Positions 11,802-24,040 are shown, numbered from the stretch's first letter. The stretch is DNA of 64,000 nucleotides from Lyophyllum atratum (GCA_014905825.1 JACGCN010000061.1:62001-126000); one strand, 5' to 3'. Program-made: numbers and translations. Notes: generated by a model from the sequence alone, not told the origin.

Positions 11802-13286
11802 ATGTTTCAGGCCGATGTATCGTCTTTGCGCCATATTCTGTTATCCAACACACCCCCTTCCGATCCCGAACTCTTAGCACTTCAGCGTCTTCTCCATGAT
11901 GTAAAGGTGAAGCTAGCTGGAGTGGTAAAAGAAGACGGCCAGCACCTTCATGATGGAACCTATAACTCCCAGATATCACTCGAAAACCTCGCAGTGGCTT
12001 GCAAATCCGCCTTGTCTCCACTTCGTCGTATCCCTTCCGAAATCCTATCTCTCATCTTCTCTTACACCATATGCGATCCACCGGACAATTTCTTGACGGC
12101 AGGATGGAATTCTTTGGATGCGGAACAGGTGCCCTCAGTGTTGACCGAGGTCTGTAGCTCCTGGAGAGCTGTGGCTTTGGCGCATCGTGAGCTTTGGTCA
12201 CACATTTGGATCAATTTGGAGGTGCTGTCAATGAACCAGAACAAGCCATTGCCCAGCCCTTCTAAATTGAACATGTTCCTTGAGCGATCAGGCTCTCAAC
12301 CGTTATTCATTGGCTTTGGAGACCTGTACGCACCATCGTCTGTGGCAGAAAAGTTATTTCTGCTTCTGCTCTCACAATCACACCGATGGAGAGAAGTTCA
12401 GTTCTTTTTCGACTTCAGCCGCCTTCAGACGATGAACCAAATTCGAGGATGCGTCCCAATACTTCGTTCCCTCGACCTCTGGATATTCGGCGCCAACACG
12501 TCTGAAACCATGTTCTGCGCATTCGAAGAAGCCCCCCAGCTAAGAGAAATCTTTCTCGATGTTGGTGATCCAAACACGGTATTGTCCCTTCCCTGGGCGC
12601 AGTTGACTACTCTTCGTGGCTCTTTTGATTTTTCCAAGATTCTTCAGCAGTCTCCAGCAGTGCGCGAATGCTTCATCCCTTCTCACTCTCCCTCCTCCAC
12701 TGTTGAAATACGCCATCGCAGGCTCAGAAAACTTCATATAAACATCTCAAATTCCCTCGATTGGCTCGAGGCACCTAGCCTCGAAGACCTGCGTATATTC
12801 GATTCAAAGAAGACAGACATGTTCCCTCGGGCCCTGCCGATGGACATCGGCCACTGGACTTCCTTCATTGGAAGGTCATCTTGTTCTCTCCGCTCGCTCT
12901 CGTTCACTCTCGCCAACTTGGAGTACCACGATATTCGCCCGCTTCTGGAGAGCACCCCCCTTTTGCTGCGACTCGAGTTCCAATGGTGTAGGGTCAAATG
13001 ACAGTCATTGGCTCGCCTTCTTGCCATCACAGACAGCTCATGTCTTGTCCCCCGTCTTCAACATATCAAGATCGTATTTGGCGAAATTGACGCTCCCGGT
13101 TACTTAGACGTCTCCGTGATCGATCTTCTCGAAGCTCGAATACATTTCCCTCCCGAAACGGGGGCGACGCGCCTTGAATCAGCGGAATTGCTCAACATGC
13201 GTGACGCGGCAGTCGAACTGCGGGCCAAGCTCCGGCTTTCTGCCTTGCAGGATGTTGGACTTGAGTTAGTGCAGAATTGGATATAG
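11802..13286 (+). pseudogene. F-box / LRR-like protein (copy 2), interrupted by an in-frame TGA
   Basis: A tandem paralog of the preceding F-box gene: MFQADVSSLRHILLSNTPPSD, then SPLRRIPSEILSLIFSYT as the F-box. The frame opens at 11802 and meets TGA at 12999-13001 after QWCRVK. The same frame then continues without a stop to 13286. The continuation (QSLARLLAITDSS, VPRLQHIKIVF) aligns without gaps to copy 1 (ESVAQILAISGQP, VPNLEWITFTF), the TGA sitting opposite a Met. This is therefore a nonsense codon rather than a frameshift. An intron is unlikely: the only nearby GT...AG pair would be about 19 nt. The product is either a truncated 399-residue protein or a decaying allele. If the 399-residue form is functional it lacks the last LRR-like strands. 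Confidence 0.75.
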
Positions 13287-13852
13287 CGACTTGTCCGGCG
13301 CCCACATTATCCTAAGACACATATCTTTAGCCCCTCGATTTTGATTCACTACGGCTTCCCACATCCCTTATCGAGTTCCGGGGCCAGCGTTGACATGGGC
13401 TTTTCTGCGATGCCTTCACAACAGCTGGTTGAATCTCCATGACCCTCCTTTTCTTCTCTACGCAGGTTTCATCCTTGGCTTTTTTTTGCGTCTGGCCCCA
13501 TACTTCACTATTTCGGGCTATGGTTCACGGACGGGGGCGCAGATTTTAGGCGCGTCACTGGATTTTTCCTCCTAAACGAGATTGGGGTCAATTTAGAACG
13601 GAAGTGGAGGAGTATAACTGGATTCAGGGTGGATGGATGGTACGGAAGAATGTGAGGATACCTATGGGCCTTCAGATGGGTGAATACGTATCCAGAGGCG
13701 TGTGCAACAAGCAGCGTAACAGGTAGCGCTTCCACGCCCCGATATCTGAGGCGCACTACATATATCTTCGGCCCTTTGTCATAACGATATGCAGTATGCG
13801 CACCAATAGCGTTATATAGACACGAGACCGTAATCGCGTTGGTCTCATCGCT
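13287..13852. other. Convergent 3' region
   Basis: This lies between the F-box copy 2 and the WD40 gene, which converge. No coding or repeat structure is supported. Confidence 0.5.
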
Positions 13853-14806
13853 CTACTCCACGAGCGTCCATACAACGACTGCATCGCCTTGTGAAACCGC
13901 TACAATCATCTCCTCGTCCAAGGATAGCGCAATAGATGTGACAGCAGAAGCGTGCCCCTTGAGCGGCTTGGAGATCGCCTGCCCTGTTGCCACGTCCCAC
14001 ACCTGAATACTTCCATCACGGGACGCAGACAACATACATTCCCCATCGCTCGCGAAGACGATTTGAGTGACCCAACCTTCGTGTCCTATGAAGTCGTCTT
14101 CCTTCGACTCCACGTCCCCCGACTCTGCATCCATGAGTAGGATTTTTCCATCCTCAAATCCCAATGCAATATGATCTCCGTCGGGAGAAAATGCTACTGC
14201 GCGTATGATAGCATTGTGGATGCGAGTGTAATCTGCTCGAAGGCCAGACTCGAACTCCAGCGTCTCCGCATCCGGGGTACACCAAATTATGATCTCCGTC
14301 GAGCCCACTGATACAATTCTCTCTCCATCGCGCGAAAAGGCACAAATGGATATATCGTATCCCCTGTCGATGACACCCCCTCCCGGTTGCAAGTCCCATA
14401 ACTGAAGATGTCCATACGAGGTGGTAGCGAGTTTATCTCCACCAGCTGAGAAAACAGCCATTGCGGAGGTCCCACAAGGCTCGCTGCGTTTAGAGACGGT
14501 CTTCATCTCCAAATCCCACAGCCACAATCTTCCATCGTCTTCAATGGTTTGTCCTCGAAGAGGATGGCTGACATAGGAAGAACAAGGACCGACCGCTACG
14601 AACGACCCAGTAGGCGATAATCCGACGAAACCAGTCCAAGAGTTTCCGTCCTCTTTTAAGTGATGAGAGGTGGGAGTCTGTGTAGGGGGCTCATTCACGT
14701 CCCAGGTAAGAACAGTCGGATTTTCGGAGGAGATAGCAAGGATTCGGGAACCATTATGGGAGAATCCGGCTACGTCTGGAGCAAAGCCGTCTTGCCTTAG
14801 AACCAT
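13853..14806 (-). CDS. WD40 repeat protein
   Basis: About 317 residues from the ATG at 14806 (MVLRQDGFAPDVAGFS). The frame remains open upstream to about 14850, so a 5' exon is possible. WD-type blades are visible as GSRILAISSEN...TWDVN, DGRLWLWDLE, DKLATTSYGHLQLWDL, ERIVSVGSTEIIIW, DHIALGFEDGKILLMD, ECMLSASRDGSIQVWDV and EEMIVAVSQGDAVVVWTL. This is about seven repeats, enough for one propeller. In mushrooms such arrays often form the sensor end of NACHT/NB-ARC STAND proteins. No P-loop domain is present upstream here, so it is either a stand-alone propeller or the surviving C-terminus of one. Confidence 0.75.
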   Translation of the reverse strand: MVLRQDGFAPDVAGFSHNGSRILAISSENPTVLTWDVNEPPTQTPTSHHLKEDGNSWTGFVGLSPTGSFVAVGPCSSYVSHPLRGQTIEDDGRLWLWDLEMKTVSKRSEPCGTSAMAVFSAGGDKLATTSYGHLQLWDLQPGGGVIDRGYDISICAFSRDGERIVSVGSTEIIIWCTPDAETLEFESGLRADYTRIHNAIIRAVAFSPDGDHIALGFEDGKILLMDAESGDVESKEDDFIGHEGWVTQIVFASDGECMLSASRDGSIQVWDVATGQAISKPLKGHASAVTSIALSLDEEMIVAVSQGDAVVVWTLVE

Positions 14807-14897
14807 GCTTTTTTTGAAGAGGCGGGGCAAATCAGGTTTGTGCCCGTTTGCTAGAGGTCGGATATTTTAGTGCCGAACTCCAAGGACTCAGAGAATT

Positions 14898-15017
14898 TTA
14901 AGCACAATTCAAACGTTCGAGTTCGTCGCCCGGTGGTGGATAGTGATGGACATCGCCCATTACAACGGAGAACGTCCCACCCCCGATTTCAATGCCACGT
15001 GCGCCTCCATTGAACAT
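14898..15017 (-). pseudogene. Possible STAND/NLR-type N-terminal fragment
   Basis: A short open reading frame (about 39 residues) from the ATG at 15017 reads MFNGGARGIEIGGGTFSVV, then GDVHHYPPP. This matches the G-A-x-x-x-x-I-x-G-G-x-F-x-x-V-x-G-D pattern that I recognise from the N-termini of many Agaricomycete NACHT/kinase/NLR-like proteins. It stops 90 nt before the WD40 gene, on the same strand. I infer a remnant of a longer gene that lost its central domain; it may also be chance. Confidence 0.3.
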
Positions 15018-16026
15018 AGCGAAGAGTGAATAGATGAACTGCTCGTAAGCTCCGGATAAACTGGCGCAATGTCTTTGAACAAAAAGTAGCACTGGGTCTG
15101 GGTGGCATCTTCAGCAGATATACGTTTGAGAAGTGTTAATGAAAGAGTATACCTTCACGATCTTGATGTACTGGATTGAGCTGAGGTGACTTTTGCTGGA
15201 GAAAAGAAAGAGTCAAACCGCAGGCGGACTCTAGGTAACCTATATCTTAGTAATAGACGTGCGGAGGACAAACCTGATCATGATGGTCAGAAGGTGGCGT
15301 CGGATGATTCGGGGATTCGCACAAGGCATCCTGTTAGATCATTCTAGAAATAGGATTGGTCGAAATTTCACACTGGCTCAGTCACTCTGCTTGCGATACC
15401 TCAGAGTTATGGGTATGCATTGGGTATAGATTCTAGAGAGTATTAGGCACGATTAGGCTTTCAGAATTGTTGTAGTGTCGCTACAGTACTCACCAGTATC
15501 GAAGGCAAGCATCGCATCCCGTAATCTTTGGGCCGAAAACTTCTCAGCACTAAAGTTGCACTAAAGCATATCGAAAACGAGTTCACTCGATCAAACGCCA
15601 GAGCCTTCAATTAGAGTGGTTGTTTCAGAAATTATTGCAGCGACCAGGGTGTAGGACATGTACAGGATCTCAAAGACAGGAATGAGACAGGACCAAGTCG
15701 ACGCGAGAACGACGGAAAACGCCGAACATCCATAAGGCTCACCCATACATATTACTTGTGGGGGGTGCTAAACTCCTGCATGGAGAAACGACCTCTGAAC
15801 AATTCATCTGTTGAAGTCACTCGAAAAATGGGCCGCGACGGGCTTTCGTCGATAGAGCAATATCACGCCCCGGTCCATCGCGTCGCGCGACGCGTACGGA
15901 TAAGTGCACACGTGTCGCGAGAATTTGGTCACGTTCCTCTAAACTTTGAGCGCTACGCTCATCATCTACCACCGTTTTGCCACGTCCAGACCCCCCGACT
16001 ATGCGCTGCCCATAGGTCCCATTGCA
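15018..16026. other. Intergenic region upstream of coiled-coil gene
   Basis: No supported gene. It contains the promoter of the coiled-coil gene; no TATA box is evident. Confidence 0.45.
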
Positions 16027-19000
16027 ATGGTGACTTCAGACAGCTTGGATATCAGTGAAAGCCACCCTCTGGCCTCCGAGCTCTCCAGTCTTCGAGCTGC
16101 AGTTACTCGCTTTCAGGCATGAACTCCAGCAAACGATGTGCTGCGTACTTCAATCTGACGATATTATCTAAAGGACGAGGCCTACAGCTCCTCCGTGAAG
16201 CTGCAAAGACATTCCTTGGACATAGCGGACGCCCACGACCGGGTCACACATTTAGAACGCGAAAATGACCTGCTCGGATCCGAGCTGGGTGTACTCAGAA
16301 CTCATCCACACCCCGACGCGTTATCACAGGCCCAGCCTGCAGCGTTACAAGTGCAGCAGCTGACACTTTCCCTCCGACGACTGTCTGATAAGCTGTCTCT
16401 AACAGAAGAGGCGCTTTTGGAACGCACGACCCAATTGGCACAGGCGACGGGAGAAGCCACCAAGGCTAAGCTCACGACCGAAGGAGCGTATGAGCTGGCA
16501 GCGCGCACGCGAGGGCGCGAAGAAGCAGGGAAATCGAGAGAGTTGGAGCTGGAATGGAAGGTTAGGGCTGCGGAGGAGGCTATGAAGATGTCGGACCTGG
16601 TTGTGAACGAATATGCCGACCTCGTACGATCCTTGGAAACGAAGGCTGGTACCCGTACAAGTTCTTCGTCTTTTCTGGTCAATGGTCAAGGGCCTGCGCA
16701 GAATGGCGACGCGACCCTCACAGGAAGCTTAGCGGAAGGAAAATTGGGCCTACAACGTTTGTTAGCCGAGTTTTCTGCCGAGACGGAGAATCTGCAGAAG
16801 GGACTACTACAGGCGCAAGGAGAGCTCGCCGCTTCGGAAGCCAAACGTGATTCGGAGAAGAAGTACGCCGAGCAGTCTCGAGTCGAGCTGGCTCATGCCC
16901 AATTCGAGTTACAGCAACTGAAAATCGATGACAATGCCGCTGCGAAGATGGTTTCACGCTATATGTACGTGACTTCCTTTAAATCTTTCTGCTCGTTTAT
17001 CTGATAGTCATCTTGACCGTACAGGAAATTCTCGCAGAAGTCCACAGACACTCTCCAAGATGCCTTGACCACCCTCAAGACCCGCCACACCGCGACCGTA
17101 GACACCCTATCCGCCCAGCTTTCGCACCTCTCCTCGCGCCTCCATTTCTCTGAATCCCAAACCGAGAAGCTCCGCGATGCACTAGACGAGCTTGGCGGGG
17201 ATATGGTGAAAGAGACCTACGGCCGCCGAAGAGAAGTCGCCCTACGCATCCGCATGGTGAACCGGGAGGAGAAGCTGCGCGACGAGCTCGAGAGATGGGT
17301 TTTGAGGACGGAGGAGGCACTAGCGCGTGAAAACGCCGATTCGCGGGCGGTGCAGGATAGGATGGTACGGGACGCCCGGGCTGTGCTGTTGGATACTCTT
17401 GGTGGGATCTCTGGCTCGTCGGATGGTTCGCTGGCGCGCCTGATTACGGCTCAGAATGCGATTGAGATGCTTAGGACGGAGTTGGAGTTGGAGACGAGGA
17501 GGAGGTTGGAGCTGGAGCGGATACTCGCCGAGGATGGGCGGGGGGAAGACGAAGACCAATACGCCGCTAATGGCATTGCGGCCGACCATACACCACCATC
17601 CGTCTTGGATGACACATCGCCGGATATCCCAGTGTCCATCACACCTGTTCTTTCCACCACCAAGGCCCTGCCGTCTACACCGAACATCATCGATGATCTT
17701 GATGTACCGTTGCGAGGGTCAAAACCCTTACTCGAAGGCAAACTAGCGCCGATACACGACGCCCCCGTTGCTGAGCTGTTGGTGGGCTTAGATGCTGTCA
17801 AAGACGATGGCACTTCATTGGCGCTAGCCGAGCCTCATTCGGACGAAACACCCGAACTCCAGCTGGATCCGCCAACCAAAACGTCCGCTGCCCAAGTATA
17901 CCTTGACACCTCAGAAGCGATACCAAGCAATCGAGGAGAAGCACCTTCTCCAGTCGTAGACCCCTCATCCACCCCAGTGGACACAATCATGATTATACCC
18001 GAACAGACATTGGACGCACTATCGGACATTTCTAGAGCGGACACACTGTTCGTTGACGGAGCAGCTACTTCAAGTGGAAGATCCACTCAAGCTGTCGTTG
18101 CTAGCACATTCCCAGACGGCGAGCCCGCAGTGGATGCCGCAATTGACGAGATACCACCACCGATTATGAATGACCTGGAGGGTAGTCCACCTACAAGCGA
18201 GGAACCAGCCCACATTGGAACCATTCCGTACGAGGGGCAACATGGAGAAAAGGATGAGGTGTTGACGGGGTCTCTGGACGATCAAACCCAAGATATATCA
18301 GACCCTAGGATGGAACAACAGGTTACCCGCACGCTATCCCCATCCCCATCCCCGTCCCCAATGTCTACCCGAAGTCCAGATCCCGCGCCCTACTTAACCC
18401 CTGTGGCTGCCCACCTGGATACCCCGAAACCTCTACCGCATCCTCTCCTCGCCGAACTCTCTAAGGCCAAGCATCGGTATGACGACCTCCAGCGCGCACT
18501 GCGCGATTGTCACCTCGCCTTGGAGACCCTCTCGAGCAGCGTGTCCAAGACCTTCGATCCCCAATCCAACTCCGGGGCCGTCCCACCCGATGTTCTGCGC
18601 ACTGCGCTGCAGCGCCTGAACGACTACACGGAGGACGCCCGTGTCGAGCTTGAGATACGCATGGCCGACGAGGCGCTCGTCGCACGCGGATTCGAGACCT
18701 TACTCTCGATCCCAGGAGCACTTTCTTCCCCTTCCACCCCAGGTGACGACCAAGATGCCCCCAGCCGCTCGGACGTCGAACGACAAATCGAGGAGTTTGT
18801 TTCGGGAACAGACGTCAGCGTGGAGAAGGCGCTGCGGAGCCTCTCCCGCAAGCTCGAGGACATCGAGCACGACATTGCAGCTCTCAAGCGCGCGATCCAC
18901 GATGACGTGGTCTCTCCCTCGCCTCCATTCACAGCCCCAGCTACAAACGGCGGCGGAGAAAGTAGCTGGACATCCTGGATCCGTAGCCCACCATTATCGC

Positions 19001-19392
19001 CTGCTAACGGCCTGGCCTCCGCGACCAGTCCTGCCCCGACCTTCGGGAACGTGATGACGACGCCCCGGCTGCGGCACTCGCCCTCCCTGAACTTCCAGGG
19101 ATCGCAGGGCAGGCGGGTGCCTAGTGACACTGGGAAAGATCCCTTAAGCAGCCTAGGGCTGAGGGTGCCCATGCCGAGTTATATTCACCATGCTGTGCAG
19201 CAGCCGCAGCCGAGGTCGAGGACGCTTTCGACGATGTATATGTTGGGTCTTGGTGCGAGAAGGCCCAGTGCTCCGCTTGCGACATCTCCAAGGCCGAGTC
19301 CGCGGAAGAATGGGCCGCCGCCGGGGGCTGGGGATGAGACCGAGGAAGAGACGGATGCGGATGAGGAGGATGACGACACTGATGTCGAGTAG
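16027..19392 (+). CDS. Large coiled-coil protein with acidic tail, unknown function
   Basis: The second and third exons are well supported: from about 16174 to 16964, then intron 16965-17024 (GTACGT...ACAG, rejoining in frame at ATG) and 17025-19392. The first exon is uncertain. ATG 16027 (MVTSDSLDISESHPLASELS) meets a TGA unless an intron begins at the GT near 16105; its end at AAAG about 16173 is plausible. The protein (about 1,070 residues) has long heptad-rich stretches (THLERENDLLGSELGVL; ELELEWKVRAAEEAMKMSDL; REEKLRDELERWVLRTEEAL; ELELETRRRLELERILAEDG). A Ser/Pro/Thr-rich linker of about 300 residues and a second coiled coil (YDDLQRALRDCHLALETLSS) follow. The C-terminus is acidic (DETEEETDADEEDDDTDVE). 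No enzymatic motif is seen. A tethering or scaffold role is possible, but I do not recognise the family. Confidence 0.65.
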
Positions 19393-19752
19393 ACCCTTTT
19401 GGATGCTGGAGTAGAGGGATAACCACAGGAGATCGCAGGATAAGGCAGGTACTGTCCAGTCATCCGGAAGGAACGCGCCGCTCTTCGTTTCGCTACTTGG
19501 TGCGGACGGTCCCGGTGGCGTTATTTGCGAGCGCGTCGGTTGTAGGGTCCTAAAGGACCCTTACGTAGCTAGAGATGGCGTCCAGATGACTCTTCGAAAC
19601 ATGTTATCTTCAATGTAATTCCTTGGTCCCATTATAGATGTATAATATATCTGACTCCGCGAAGAGTACCTCTTCATGACTATTGACTTTCCTCTGGAAG
19701 GCGTATCCTCACTGAGGAGTTGGTGAAGTTATGATGCTTAGAGAATTCTCAT

Positions 19753-19835
19753 GGCTACCTAGCGCAATGGTAGCGCGTTTGGCTTCGATGCTTAACGGTA
19801 CCAAAAGGTTGCAGGTTCGAGTCCTGCGGTGGTCA
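19753..19835 (+). tRNA. tRNA-Arg(TCG) with an 11-nt intron
   Basis: The acceptor arm GGCTACC pairs with GGTGGTC using G-U pairs, with discriminator A. The D-stem is GCGC/GCGC. The anticodon stem TTTGG/CCAAA encloses a loop CT-TCG-A followed by 11 extra bases (TGCTTAACGGT) after position 37, the canonical site of nuclear tRNA introns. The T-arm is GCAGG-TTCGAGT-CCTGC. The A-box-like and B-box (GGTTCGAGTCC) sequences are intact. The anticodon TCG decodes CGA/CGN Arg codons. Confidence 0.88.
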
Positions 19836-20288
19836 CTGATATGGCGGTTGTATTCTTTCTGTTCCACCTACATGAACTGTGAAGGATTTTTTTTAATGTT
19901 TCGCGTCTCTTAGACAAATCACAAAGGCCTAACTTCGAAGTCTCTGTATCGGCGCGAGATGTGATGGACCACGAGAACATGTATATTTATCCCTCAAAGA
20001 TGCAGAACAAAGCGAACAAGAAATGTGCTCAAAGTTAACCCTGCTTCAACTAGCGGCCGTGATGATATTCGAGATTAAGGCGAGATTTCCGTTCATAGGA
20101 GACGATGCACCTTAGTGAGATGTTTCTAAACAAATTCAAACCATAATAAAAGTTGAAGAAAATGTGGAGGAAGCCGACCGCCATTGACCGACTCTAGCCT
20201 CAAGCAGAGTGCCAATACGGAGCTTAGAGCAATGTCATACATAAATTAGCCCTACATATCAGTTTACAGTTGACCTGCTATCCACAAT
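19836..20288. other. Region between tRNA and amidohydrolase 3' end
   Basis: Apart from the T-run no feature is supported. It includes the 3' flank of the amidohydrolase. Confidence 0.4.
19886..19894 (+). terminator. Pol III T-run downstream of tRNA-Arg
   Basis: A run of eight or nine T bases lies about 50 nt after the tRNA 3' end and is the first long T-run downstream. It is the likely RNA polymerase III stop or backup stop. Confidence 0.5.
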
Positions 20289-23200
20289 TCAAAATATCTC
20301 AACGGTTCCCCGCTGTACGGAGATAACACCGATGACTTTGCTTTCGAAATCAAAAATGCTTCCCCCACGGTACGCGACCAGATCCAGAACCGATTTTGCA
20401 CCAAGGGCACGATCCAAGTTTGTGGTCGCGAGTTGTATAGCCTGGGCCTTGCTAATCGTGCCATTCGACTCCAGAGCAGCCTGGTAGACGGGACGAATAA
20501 GCGTGCGGAATCTACGACGAGGGTCAAGGACACTTACCCAGGCGATATCAAATCGCGCGTTACGAGCATTGTACTCATCGATGACGCCAATCGCCACGTG
20601 CACGTTCTTGGCGAGTAACGCTGTGAGAGCGCTGTCGCGCGAAAGCGGGGGCCCAGGAAGACTAAACATAGGGGAGTGATCAAGCTCAAAGACTTCTATG
20701 AAGGTGTTCTGCCAGCTTACATTCTCCGACCCTCCCAGGAACCAGGATAGGGCCTAGGTAACGTTAGGATCACTCTCACCCCAGCTTTTGCAATCTCCTC
20801 AGCGAGAAGATGCACTTCAGAGGCTCCAGAGAAAGTCAGGCGGATTCTATTGCCACTTGACTTCTCGTACTGCGATTTGAGGTTCAAAAGCGTGGCCATG
20901 ACGTCTGCACTGTCAACGTTAACGACCAACGGTATAGCACCCTATGAGATGAGCATGAGTATTCAAGGGACTCGTAATCCATGGAGCCTGGCACATACCG
21001 TCCGTACACGTTCCCATGCATCTGCAGTCGAGTCATGAAGGAGCCTGCGCAGTGTAGCAATCTGGGTGCTGACACTGACGCCAAGGTCGAGGCTGACGGC
21101 AATGTGGAGCGCCGTTTCTTCCTGAATGATAGCACCCTTCTCCACCGCACTAGACGCACCAGTATCGATAGTCGTGGAAAACCCGGCCAGGAACCCGTTG
21201 GCTACGGGGGCGGTGACAGCTCTGGTGACACCAGCACGGTATGCCAACCTAACCGAAAGGAAGACTTCGTGAATTGTGGATCGAAGGGCAGTCAGAGCAT
21301 GAACCACCCACAAAGTATTACGACCTTCAAACTGCAGGCCATCCACAGCACGTATCACCGCATCATTGCCTCCAGCAATTCCCGGGACACTGCCAGTAAG
21401 TGGGTCGTTAACGACACCGTCTATCGTGGACGCCTCTAAGCGTATCTCCACCAACCCAATCGGCGACCCAAACGTTGTCAATCCCGGGGCAAGCGATCCT
21501 CCTTGGAGATCCACGACCTCTTGCACCCGACCGTTATCGCAAACACTCAAGTTGTCCCCGGAGCAGAACACGATCGATCCGTCGCGCACAAGGACAGCAT
21601 GTCCGCTGCCTCCCAGCTTCTCTTCCTCGTCAAACATGGCATGCACATGACCATTCTCATCTCTCATCCACACGCTCTTCACCCCGATGAACTTTATGCC
21701 TGTGTCCCGGGCCTTCACGGCATCCTCAGCTTGACTCCATCCGCCCCAGCGAATCTTCCTTCCTCGCAGGGGTGGCAGCCCCTCGAACTCAACCGTCTTC
21801 CGCGCCTCGGCGTCCCAGTTTGGCGTCTTCGGTGCTTGCTGCAGCGACTCAGGTTTCATCAGTGCATGTGGCTCCGCGATCTGCGCGATGCCGTCAATGT
21901 AGACTTGTACGGGCGTAGCACCGAGGGTAAGGGGGTGGGAGTCCCAGATCGCAATATCTATTCCATGGAGCAAGGGGTGGAGTAAGACATCCGTCAATTA
22001 GATGATGGGAATGGCCCCAGGCGGGACTCACCAGCATCGTAACCGACTGCGATTGTTCCTACACGATGGCCGATACCTGCTGCCTTTGCAGGCGTAGATG
22101 TCACCGAGGCTAGCGCTAAATCGGCATCGAGTCCATAGTAATGCGCCTGCTGGGCTTCATAGAGGAGATATCGACTGTTGAGCACGGGGTGATCGGACTA
22201 AGAGTATGGATATGGATGAATAATATTGAAGTGTGGCTGCGGATGCCTCACCTTCATGACGACGGGGATACCCTCGTCAGCGAGCAACTTGGGTGCAAAT
22301 TCTGAGTTCCGGTAGGCTTCGCGCTTTTTCCTGGAGATAGGTAAGCCCTACCGATTTCAGTGACTATAAATTAGAATCGTACCTCGCGTTGCTGGCGAAG
22401 AGGGCGATTGTAGGAACGCCACCCTGAAGGACGGTGAATATTTGTACACTGATACTAGGGAACATACATACCCATGTTTTCTTGAGAAGGTCTGGGACAA
22501 GGTAAGTTTCACCAGCGTGATGGAGAGAGGCGATCGGGAACTTGAACTCATTAGAGAGCTGTTTAATGAGGTACAAGGTCAACAAAGGGAGGAACTCAAT
22601 ACGTATTGACACCCGTACCCGAATGATGGCGTCTAAGTCGACCGCCTTCGAGCATGTCAGCAAAGGATGTATTGATTCGAAATGCTCAATTAGTGACATA
22701 CCTCGTAACAATGGATCGAGAGCTACCAAATCCTAATCAGCTGACATACTTCACGTCCACCAATACATTCTTGATCGTACCTTGACACGGCCTCTCAGGA
22801 CATCGACCAACGATTCCCACTGCAGATCCTCCGGGAAATCTTCCAAGGCGATGTTCTTGCGCAATGACCATGGCCACCAGCCTCGGCGTTGGACGTTCCC
22901 GAGACGAGCGCAGTAGGCGTCTTGGGCATCTTTCACCTTGCGTGCGGAGTCATAGGCCTGTCTGAAGTTCCAGGCAGAATCCATGCGCGTTTGGGAATAG
23001 ACCCTGGAAGGGTTCTCGCCTACGGTGTGCGCTCAGGGGTGCAATAAGCGGAATGAGGGGGAGACGAGGTATTTACCACAAGCATGTCTACGAGGGCACG
23101 TCAGGTCGGCGAAGGGCATAATAACTGGTGAAATTTACTTCATGTGCCTCCAATGAAGGTGATCCGAGGTTTGATTACCGATTAGTGTTTGCGGGGGCTC

Positions 23201-24040
23201 GATGACTTTCGAAATCGCAGAGCGTTCCTGTGTCGGCCGTAATTTGATAAGGAACGACTGTCCACCTGTCACGTTAAGCATAAGTATCATTGACGAGGCT
23301 TCCAAACCAAATGAGCCGAGAATCACCGATATTGTTGGCACTACCTGGGAGTACTTGCACAGTAGTCACTCCTCCGCCAATGGCCAACTCGTACGAAGCG
23401 TCATGGGTGTTCAGAGCATCGATACTGCGGAGCCACGGCAGAATGGGCGCCTTCCTGGAGTTGGTGTCGTCTGCCCCTGAGCATAATACAGTTAAGATTC
23501 CAGTGCTCCAGACGAGGATGATGGCGCGCTGCACTTACCATCAAGCGCTGGAGCACTGCTCACTCCTATGTGTGAGTGCAAATCAACGAGGCCTGGGGTG
23601 ACCCATTTGCCCCGCGCATCGACAGTCCCGATGACCTTGTTGTTTGCTTTGACTTTTACCAAAGTGTCACGGTGAACATGCCCCAGCGCGACCACCACTC
23701 CTTTATCTAGCAGTATATCTCCATAGATCGTTTCCGTTCCGTTGTTCGCACCGGTCCATATCTTCGCGTTCGTGATCAGCGTCGGTGCTGTCCCCACGAC
23801 GTGGCGGTCCGAACCATGCTGGATTCGATCCGCAGGATTGTACGAAGAATGAGGACCTGCTTTGGTAGAGATAGCCTCGCATTGAGCCGAAACTCGATCT
23901 ACGTCGAATGAAGTGGGTGAATAGCGCAAGAACGATGCGAAGAGCAGGAGTATGGTGGCCAGTAGCGCAGGCAAACGAATTCGCTGCTTGAAATTGCTTG
24001 GATGATGCATGGGGAATGCTGGATCCCGGGGGGGCTTCAT
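20289..24040 (-). CDS. Membrane-anchored amidohydrolase (CE9/imidazolonepropionase-like superfamily)
   Basis: The start is the ATG at 24040 (MKPPRDPAFPMHHPSN); no earlier in-frame ATG precedes an upstream stop, though an upstream exon cannot be excluded. A second Met follows 10 codons on. One membrane segment (LPALLATILLLFASFL) makes it a signal-anchor protein with a lumenal or extracellular enzyme domain. Metal-dependent amidohydrolase motifs are present: GKWVTPGLVDLHSHIG (HxH on strand 1), IHCYEAVDLDAI, ASLHHAGETY and VVMKSDHPV (the late Asp). The chain then folds back into a composite beta domain (DIAIWDSHPLTLGATPVQVY) and a second amidohydrolase-like half (GGSLAPGLTTFGSPIG) ending KVIGVISVQRGTVEIF, stop at 20289-20291. 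About ten introns. Database annotation of this fungal family is often carbohydrate esterase 9; the natural substrate is unknown. A transposable element sits 165 nt upstream of the start. Confidence 0.8.

Noticed and set aside
12990..13006. A tiny GT...AG intron that would remove the TGA in F-box copy 2
   Set aside because: It would be about 19 nt, far below the 45-60 nt seen in this window, and the alignment to copy 1 needs no removal.
19792..19980. Minus-strand ORF ending TTAGLEPATFWYR
   Set aside because: It is the antisense of the tRNA-Arg T-arm; this peptide is a known annotation artefact.
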